DNA of 64,000 bases, from NCBI GenBank assembly GCA_013433145.1, contig CM024172.1, positions 2,354,501-2,418,500 on the forward strand. The letters run 5' to 3'. The notes below the pieces were generated by a model. The model saw nothing but the letters and a program-made list of their open reading frames with translations. It was not told the DNA's origin and did no database searches. Positions 57,034-64,000 of this stretch are shown here, in pieces (positions within the stretch are counted from its first letter, which is position 1; every line of letters begins with the position of its first letter). The stretch is from Ascaris suum. Lineage: Eukaryota > Nematoda > Chromadorea > Rhabditida > Ascarididae. The position numbers and the translations under genes were made by a program.

Positions 57034-60000
57034 ATGATGTGGGTTCCACTCTTGTTGATTATATCAACTTTGGCTGTTCCCTCCTTCGGAGGTGGTGGTG
57101 GCGGTGGCTGCGGGGGAGGTGGCGGTGACCAATGTTGTTGTTGCTGCTGCTGTAGCACTGGCGGCCTTGGTGGATCCGGGGGTTGCGGTGGAGGTTGTGA
57201 TCCAGGCTGCGGTGGCTTCGGTGGTGGTCTCGGAGGTGGTTGTGGCGGAGGTTGTGGTGGTCTGGGAGGTGGTTGTGGCGGAGGTTGTGGTGGTTGGGAG
57301 GTGGATGTGGAGGTGGCTGTGGTGGCCTGGGAGGTGGTTGTGGCGGTGGCGGTGGCTGTGGTGGCCTGGGAGGTGGTTGTGGCGGTGGCGGTGGCTGTGG
57401 TGGCCTGGGAGGTGGTTGTGGCGGTGGCTGTGGTGGCCTGGGAGGTGGTTGTGGTGGTGGCTGTGGTGGCCTGGGAGGTGGTTGTGGTGGTGGCTGTGGT
57501 GGTTTGGGAGGTGGTCTCGGCGGTGGAGGAATGTGTTGCTGTTGCCCTTGTGGAGATGGAGGTAAGAGTTTGGTTCATATCTCATGAGTTTTCCGATAAA
57601 TCAGCTAGCCTTTTAGGCACCTTTTTTTCAATTCTTTCAAGTTCAGTACTTGAGATTGATGAAACGCATTTAATTTAGCAGTTTTCACTTAGTATAACAC
57701 ATATTCACATAGCACATAACAACGAGTAACACATTTTACAACACATAACAATGTAAACATATATTAGTTTAACGCAATCAACAAAAAAGATATTAATAAT
57801 GTGCTCTTTCTTTGAAACGTATTTCTTTCATTCGTATCGCATGCGATTCGCTTTTCAAGAAAATCAACTATCAACTTTTATGGCGATTACGAAAATTTCC
57901 GCAACTATCCTAGAGAAATTTGCACAACTATTTCATGATGATAAGTATCAAGTGAGCACATACGCATTGGATTATATTTCTGTTTCTGGGTGCCCAATTT
58001 GAATTTTATCCTAACAAACGTCGCCTAAATTACGCTTTTAATGATGTCTTTACTAAAATGGGACAAAAAATATGTTCACAATTGATAAAAAGATTTTTCA
58101 TTCTTTTCGTAAGCTATTTGATTAAGCACTAGCTATCATGATCTATATCGATATCTCTATGAAACTAATCATCGAAATTACAACTCGAAATATTTAAAAT
58201 CTCTATTATTGGGCTCGATTTCATTCATCATTATCAATTCATGATTAATAATATTGCATTTGTAGGTGGTAAATATTGCTTTTTTTTTTTCGTTTCGTTA
58301 TTTATTGCTTACGTTCCGCTTTTGTTTATTAGGGTTTTGATTTCTTATATGTAGTAATGCATTGCGATATCATGAGAAGGTATTATTTAGCGTTGTTCTC
58401 TTTCAATAAATTCCACTTCGTATTTCCAGCACGATCTACAAGTAAAATAGCTACTTAAACACATCTACTGATTCACATTCATGATGAAGGTTGTTGCAGT
58501 GATAGTCGGCATACAGGTGTAGTAGATGCGCGCCTACCAATTGATAGTGCGCATTTGCGTCTGTGTGCTCATCAGCAAAAATTGACGTTGCATAGAGTCC
58601 ATTATGAATTTTGGTGCACATATGAAGCGGCTCGGCCCGAAAGTTCCTACCTTTATCTAGTAGCCCGAGGACGATTTAAGCTAGTCATGAATTTAACGGG
58701 CCTTACCTATATTATTCCCGTTGAGAGTTCAATTGCCTGTATAAATAACACAATAAACAATCTCGTTCACCTTCATTCTTTTGGGCACAAAGAAATCTGT
58801 TAAAATGAAGTTTTCGCAGGCTCGCCTAGAGATAAGACACTTTCTAAAATATTTCATTTGAGTGATATTCATCAACTCCATGATTTGTTCAGTGCAACAG
58901 CTATTCCGAGATTTACAGTAAGAGAGTTTCAGGAGGAGGTGGAGGTGGTGGCGGCGGATATGCTCTCCCAGCGAGTGGATTCAGGGGACCAGGATTGGGT
59001 GGTGGCGGTGCCTATGCCCAGCCTGCAATTGGACTTGCTGGTCCTGTCGGTGGCTCTTATGCAGTTGGTCCAGCAGTAGGGCTTGCGAGTCCAGGAGGGG
59101 GGGTATATTCGGCTGGCCCAGGACTTGCAGGGGCCGGATCCTATGGAGCAGCACCAGCAGTTGGACTTGCAAGTGCAGGACCGGCGTCTTATAGTGGAGG
59201 TCCCTCAGTTGGGCTCGCAGGTCCAGGAGTTGGATCTTATGGACCCGCTCCTGGCGGAGGAGGTGTTTCATATGGAGCTGGTCCAGCAGTCGGGCTTGCT
59301 GCTCCCAGTGGTTCATACGGAGGTGGGCCAGCAGTTGGGCTTGCTAGCCCTGGCGCTGGCTCGTATGGAGGAGGCCCATCAGTGGGTGTTGCTAGCGCTG
59401 GTGATGGTTCGTATGGCGGGGGACCCGTTGGCGCAGCTGGTCCTCTTGCTGGAGGACCGCCTTATTCTGGCGGAGCAATAAGCAGCAGTGCGGCAGCATA
59501 TGACGGCCAGGCGCAGCCAAGTTATGGCGCAGGTAAACGATCTGCTTATTCATTCTTTATCAAAAGCTAGAAAGCGCTCTTTAAAAACCAATCCTCAGAG
59601 CAGCAAAAATTTTCGTTGAAGTCCTCGTTACAACTCGCTCCCAAGGTTTTTGAAATGTTCTTTTAAGGCGAGTTATTTTTTACATATAGTTACAAGTAAA
59701 ACGTGCTCATTTTCAGGAGTTTCTCAAGGGGTAGGTGCAGGTCTGCCACCACCTCTTGCAGGTCTGCCACCACCTCCTGCAGGTCTGCCACCTCCTGCAG
59801 GTCTGCCAGGTGCAGGTCTGCCACCACCTGGTGCAGGTCTGCCACCTCCGCCACCACCCCCACTACCGGCATCAGCTGTACCATATCAACAAGGTGGCGC
59901 CGGCGGTGGAGCAGGCCCCGGACCAGAATATGGAGGTCAGGGTGTAGTTTCAGGCGGTCCTGAATATGAGGGAGGAGCATCAGCCGGAGGCGCTGAATAC

Positions 60001-60084
60001 CAGGAAGGTGGTGTTGGCGATGCTGCATCTGGAGGACAACCTCGTCCAGTGCAACGGTTCCGAAGAGCAGTATATTCTTCATAG
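57034..60084 (+). CDS. Secreted Gly/Cys-rich and Gly/Pro/Tyr-rich repeat protein, one-base frame break in exon 1
   Basis: Exons 57034-57561, 58933-59532 and 59717-60084. The ATG follows a TATTGCAG acceptor at 57022. Residues 1-18 (MMWVPLLLIISTLAVPSF) are a signal peptide. Exon 1 then encodes poly-Gly, a run of seven Cys and many GGGCGGGCGGL units. Exon 2 repeats SYGGGPAVGLASPGA-like units, with Tyr every 13-15 residues; exon 3 has GLPPPPA repeats, then EYGG/EYEGG units, and ends QRFRRAVYSS, a furin-like site. The signal-peptide frame turns at about 57294 into a non-glycine frame, and the glycine reading continues one base out of phase. Restoring the missing base makes exon 1 end in phase 1, which is what exon 2 needs (both later junctions are phase 1). 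Likely an extracellular matrix, cuticle or eggshell component (inference). No ground-like or collagen Gly-X-Y domain is present. Confidence 0.78.
57064..57540. repeat. GGT/GGC-rich minisatellite in exon 1
   Basis: Tandem copies of units such as GGTGGCCTGGGAGGTGGTTG with 27-45-bp spacing, encoding Gly-Cys-Leu repeats. Copies differ by a few third-position changes and one lacks a base near 57294. Confidence 0.9.
58990..59450 (+). repeat. Coding repeat, (S)YGGGPAVGLA units
   Basis: About ten degenerate copies of a roughly 45-bp unit in exon 2 of the Gly-rich gene, each with a Tyr, a GP(A/S)VGLA block and an Ala/Ser/Pro/Gly spacer. Confidence 0.85.
59738..59850 (+). repeat. Coding repeat, GLPPPPA units
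   Basis: Tandem copies of a GCAGGTCTGCCACCACCTCC-type unit, 15-24 bp per copy, in exon 3 of the Gly-rich gene. Confidence 0.9.
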
Positions 60085-60251
60085 GCAAAACAGCTTCAAA
60101 TTACTGAAGTGTCATTCAAGGAAGTTGTTTACGTGTCACAGAACTGCTCTCATTTGTCTGTATATTCTAGTTCATGTTAAAGGCTCGAATGAAGATGACG
60201 CACCTGAAGGCGTTGCAAGTTCTCACATTTCATTCCTAATATGTTTTATGC

Positions 60252-60257
60252 AATAAA
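60252..60257 (+). terminator. Polyadenylation signal AATAAA of the Gly-rich gene
   Basis: First AATAAA after the stop at 60084, at a typical distance (168 bases). Confidence 0.6.
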
Positions 60258-60700
60258 TATGTTTGCAATTTGCGCCATCATCGAAAATTATGAGAAACTC
60301 GTCGTTGTTTTATATACGGTTGGGAAATGTTCAACGTGTAGCATATAAGTGGCGCTTTTCCCCAGAACTCATTTCGTATTGTTTTCGTCAGCCAACATCA
60401 CACGGTGGTCGAATTAAATATCCCATCGATATATTCAAATATTTCTTCGACACATTTATCGTGTTTCATTGCATCTGTTGTGGCATCATCCAAATGAGAG
60501 GGACACCGCAAGAAGGCACCTGCTCAAAAGTTAAATGAGAATATATTCATAGAGCAAACTTCTTGTTGAGTTTTATATTGTAATATAGTAGTAACTAGTG
60601 ATAGTGTTATTTCAAACCTCGCTAAACGTACAAAAGATTAGAAACAGTCGAAGGAATATTGCATAAATCAATAGTGCTTTCTTCGATGAAATCAATAGTG

Positions 60701-61485
60701 CCGCACCTAAGGTATTTTTCCACTCCAAAAAACATGGTCATCTCCCTTAGCTAATTTTAAAACGTATTGTATTGTTTTGCCCATTAAATAAAAAAGGGAA
60801 AAACGCTTTTTAAAAAATTATTCGAACATGCACTTCGGTAGTCTTTTTTTTTCCGCATCGGAATGCTCGCTGAATTTGCTCAGAACATCGAAGCGATCGT
60901 AACAGTAGTGACAACTGGCGTGTCCGATAAGGATCAATGTGGAGTCTCTCGGATCTACTTACTTCATATTTCGTTTCTTTGGTTTTTTTTGCAAAATTTA
61001 TGCAACAGTAATATTTAGTAGAACGGAACTGTGACGATGTGAACAACACTGCTCACGTAATTAGCTCATCGCCCATTTGCCATGAAGGCCTTATGAAAGA
61101 AAAAAAGGTTTATTATTTTAAGCGCCAAATTAGCTATCAGCGTTATGATCACAAGCTTTAAAGCTTAAGAGTTTGGTGGATGGACGCTTCACAGTACAAC
61201 CATCAGTAGACTGCGCAATCGAGATATCATTTCTGAAATTCGTATCAACAGACCAATGCCCGCACACCTTCAACAACAGAATCAAACTTCATCAATCTTA
61301 AGTCCGTGCAGCTGGCACTTTATTGGTAGCTGAGGATGAGAAAATGGGCCAATGATCAGTGAAGCTTTCCGGAATCGAGGAATCTACCGATCAGAATTGT
61401 CGAGGTTGTATCACAGTGGGCAATAGAACGGTCAACGAACCCTAGGAAGAGTTTGGTAGCTGGACCGCACCTAAGGTACTTTTCC
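60701..61485. repeat. Direct repeat pair bounding a transposon-like segment
   Basis: CCGCACCTAAGGTATTTTTCC at 60701-60721 recurs with one mismatch at 61465-61485. Between them, 61166-61320 has an open plus frame (THSTTISRLRN-type, reading STTISRLRNRDIISEIRIN) with a helix-turn-helix-like look. It can splice in phase at 61360 to KLSGIEESTDQNCRGCITVG, but the intron would be only 34 nt. This may be a degenerate mobile element; no terminal inverted repeat was seen. Confidence 0.3.
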
Positions 61486-62691
61486 TTATAGAACTGCACC
61501 TCGAGCAGAAGTGTCATCCAAAAAAGGTTTTTACCGGAAAGGTTCGCGCCATACGCAAATTCTGTTGCATGCTAGACTTTTAAGAAATTCTTCCCATTTT
61601 CGCTGCTCTCATTCATTCAATGAGTTGCGAGGGGAAATAAACACTAGCATAAAAACTGAACATATTATTAACGAGCAGTGTCCTGTTGTTCGCGACAGCT
61701 AACGAAAGACAGGTATTGATGAAGGAAATGCATGGAAGGAGGAACCTAACGAATCCCTCGTTCCAGCTGAGACTCAAGGTAAACACAGAGCAGCATAAAC
61801 ACGTTCCTTGTCAAAACAAAATGCTTACTGTAAATATGCTTGCCATGTTCATTAATCCAGGTGGGCTCTCTCGGAAACGTGACTGTCACTTTTTGCACCG
61901 AACTGTGTCCTTCCATCAATCTCGCTTTATTTAAATATTTCACTACGACCATAAAGCTGACGTAGAGCATACGGGAGTAAGCAAGTATAATAAATGTAAA
62001 TAGTAACTATAAAAACTCGTAGGTAAGTATAAAAATGCAGAGATCCCTGCAGACGCTGGAGTTTGGAATACTCTTAGTTTTGTTGAAATGCCCTCATTTA
62101 TATAGTTTATGCTATTGCGCTACATCGTATTCGCATAAACCTGTTGTGGATTAGCTGTTTCTGAGATGCTGCAGCCTTAGCGTACCACTACTTCAATAGA
62201 GAATTCATCAGGTGCAGCAGCTGCCGCTTAAGTGCAAAAGATATGTTTGCGCCAGGCAGATTGGTGGTGTAACTACTACGAGATTAGAAAAAAGAAACCC
62301 GGCTGCAAATGAACACACTTCGCTTTAAGTATGATCCTAGAGGTGATTATGGTAATTCTGCATTGTTTTCAAATGACAAGCTGTAGTAGAGAGGAACAGA
62401 AGTGCAGAGAACGCCTCGTACTCTTGAGGCTTTTTTTTGGTACGAAAATGATAAGAAGTGAAAGCAACAAGGAATCAGGAAGGTGACAGGTCGGCATAGT
62501 GCCTCACAGTTTTTCATTCTGTCTGTGGCACCTGTGGTCCCACTGCGGTACGTGATATTTGACAGTAGGCGAATTGCTGCCAAGTGTCATGGAAAACTAA
62601 GAATAGTGGAGGAGATTTGGCCCAGTGACTAATCGACTTCCAAAACCGAAACAACCTTTTGGGAGCAACAGCTTTCATGCCAATATCTTAG
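61486..62691. other. Overlapping sense and antisense coding-like frames; no firm gene
   Basis: Plus: a frame open from 61659 (ILLTSSVLLFATANERQ, signal-peptide-like but without ATG) can splice 61778 to 61861 over an 82-nt intron and end at 61965 with NVTVTFCTELCPSINLALF. Minus: an uninterrupted 74-codon frame over 61970-61746 (start MLYVSFMVVVKYLNKARLME). Only one can be real. 62347-62583 has another minus frame without support. A possible signal-peptide start (MQRSLQTLEFGILLVLLK) lies at 62035. Confidence 0.3.
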
Positions 62692-63396
62692 GTTTTATCA
62701 GCGGCATTATAATACATGGAAACTTAGCGTCGCTCCAATGCAATCTCAACAATAGTGACCAAAAAACATCGGATGATTTCATTGATCATGCGTGCGGTCG
62801 GAATGTATCGAGAGTTGTTTCATTTTCCTCGGTTGTTTCGACAGCCATAAATGAAATTCTCTTAGCCACAATATTCTTCATAATAGTTCTACTAACTTAT
62901 GCATCAAGCTTAACGTATACACATACCGCCTTCTCTTTTAACGATTTGAAAAAGTGTAGGCGTTTTGAATTTTTTTTAGGTAAGTGAATGGTGTAGGTAC
63001 TTTAATTCAAGAAATTTTTTTACAGTAAAGTATAATTTTGATATAACTAATAAAAGTTTCGAGTAATTAAATTATATCAGTGCATAATTTATGAAGTTTT
63101 TTATTCCTATAATATAATGTAGTATAGCATAAGAAAATCCTCACTGATAAAGCATAATTTCTTATAGTTGTTGAAATTTCGATGAAAGCAACATAAACTA
63201 AAGCACTTTTAAAATCATAATGAAATGGTAGCATTGTTTCGCGAAGTTTTTACAAACCGCTGTTTTTCTAATAGCGATCAAAAATTATTTCTTTTGCTAC
63301 TCGCAACATTTAGAAATGAAAAAAAAGTTGGACAACGGCTACGTACTCGATTACTTCCTCATCAGAAGGGATTTTTTTTTTTCGAGACCGAATTAG
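62692..63396 (+). CDS. Membrane-protein-like gene fragment, unknown
   Basis: Exon 62692-62979 is entered after AATATCTTAG in phase 1 and leaves at a perfect GTAAGT donor in phase 1. Its 95 codons include NNS and NVS glycosylation sites and a strong transmembrane segment (EILLATIFFIIVLLTYASSL), followed by a basic stretch (LKKCRRFEFF). Exon 63314-63396 (acceptor ACATTTAG, phase 1) adds MKKKLDNGYVLDYFLIRRD and stops shortly after a run of ten T. The other frame past that run continues longer (ETELDETSIQWKGDEKSS), so the run length affects the C-terminus. Upstream exons could not be placed. Family not recognised. Confidence 0.35.
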
Positions 63397-64000
63397 ATGA
63401 AACATCAATACAGTGGAAAGGAGATGAGAAGAGTTCAACTTGTGGAACGTTACAGTGATGATTGAACGTACCTTTTTCATCTACGAGTTTCTATTTTTTT
63501 TTCAATGATTTAAAATAAATAAATCTGTTTTGGTAGCGTTTCGCGATAATTATACTCGTAAAATGATAGGCATTTTCGCCTTTATTGCAATATAAAGTTG
63601 TGCGCAAATATAAAATTCGAAAATTTCCGATTTATAGCGCAATGCCAATATAGGCGTATCATTTGGCATCGAAATTAATTTTGTCCAATAACATTCAAAT
63701 TTGAAAGTTTTCATCACTTAGCGTTTTTTTTTCTCACTGAGATAATGCAATCCAAAAAAAAGTGTATTTCAGGAATATTCTAATTTTCACACTTTCAGGT
63801 TTTGTATTAAATTTTGAGGATTTTGTTCGATTGCATATCGACATATATTGTCATAAAATATCGATGTTGAACTCAATCAACTCTTATGTATTAATTACAT
63901 TTTAGACTATAATTTTTGATTGTGTTAATTATATTCCGATGTTTTCCCTTTCGCAATAAATTGCTACTTCCTAAATGAAACTTATACGTCACGTTAGGTT
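63397..64000. other. No gene recognised
   Basis: AT-rich sequence to the right edge with no supported exon. Confidence 0.5.

Noticed and set aside
57006..57585. Antisense open frames of 173 and 190 codons across the Gly-rich exon
   Set aside because: They mirror the GGN repeat on the coding strand (giving His- and Thr/Pro-rich strings). The plus frame has a signal peptide and connects to two further exons in phase.
58858..59481. Shadow frames over exon 2 of the Gly-rich gene
   Set aside because: They read out-of-frame translations of the same repeats; the Gly/Tyr frame is fixed by both splice junctions.

Overview
The window is nuclear DNA of a nematode. The evidence is AT-rich sequence with GT-AG introns ending in TTTCAG/TGCAG-type acceptors, acceptor-like sites just upstream of several start codons (consistent with spliced-leader trans-splicing), and two families that are expanded in worms: a GT92/DUF23 glycosyltransferase and an FkbM-type Methyltransf_21 protein. 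The species cannot be named from sequence alone. All gene models were assembled by hand from open frames, splice-site dinucleotides and codon-phase agreement. No search was run.

Layout. 303-10588 (minus): a long gene of at least 17 small exons, cut by the left edge, encoding an unrecognised Lys/Arg-rich then acidic, probably nuclear, protein. Nearly all its exons are phase 0-0, and three are tandem copies of one 47-codon module. 10589-17857: no gene seen. 17858-24989 (plus): a complete seven-exon GT92 glycosyltransferase. 26482-29024: weak open frames only. 30059-34907 (minus): an FkbM-like protein with an N-terminal membrane anchor, 3' end unresolved. 36989-38177: two small unrecognised open frames. 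39434-44526 (plus): a complete seven-exon SAM-dependent methyltransferase (366 aa), converging on 44810-45332 (minus), a compact three-exon gene of unknown function. 45333-51281: no firm gene; one decayed coding-like block. 51282-52829 (minus) and 53130-54016 (plus): two small unrecognised genes in head-to-head arrangement. 57034-60084 (plus): a secreted Gly/Cys-rich then Gly/Pro/Tyr-rich repeat protein whose first exon carries an apparent one-base frame break. 60258-63396: transposon-like and membrane-protein-like open frames, weakly supported.

The genes do not form one pathway. The GT92 and FkbM-like proteins both look like type II membrane enzymes of the secretory pathway (inference), and the Gly-rich protein looks like an extracellular (cuticle or eggshell-like) structural product (inference). 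Eight long (TA)n arrays are spread through the window; six lie inside introns of four genes (two each in the long charged-protein gene and the GT92 gene, one each in the FkbM-like and methyltransferase genes). The most interesting items are the tandem exon duplication, the frame break in the Gly-rich gene, the compact unrecognised genes at 44810-45332 and 51282-54016, and a possible alternative first exon of the FkbM-like gene.
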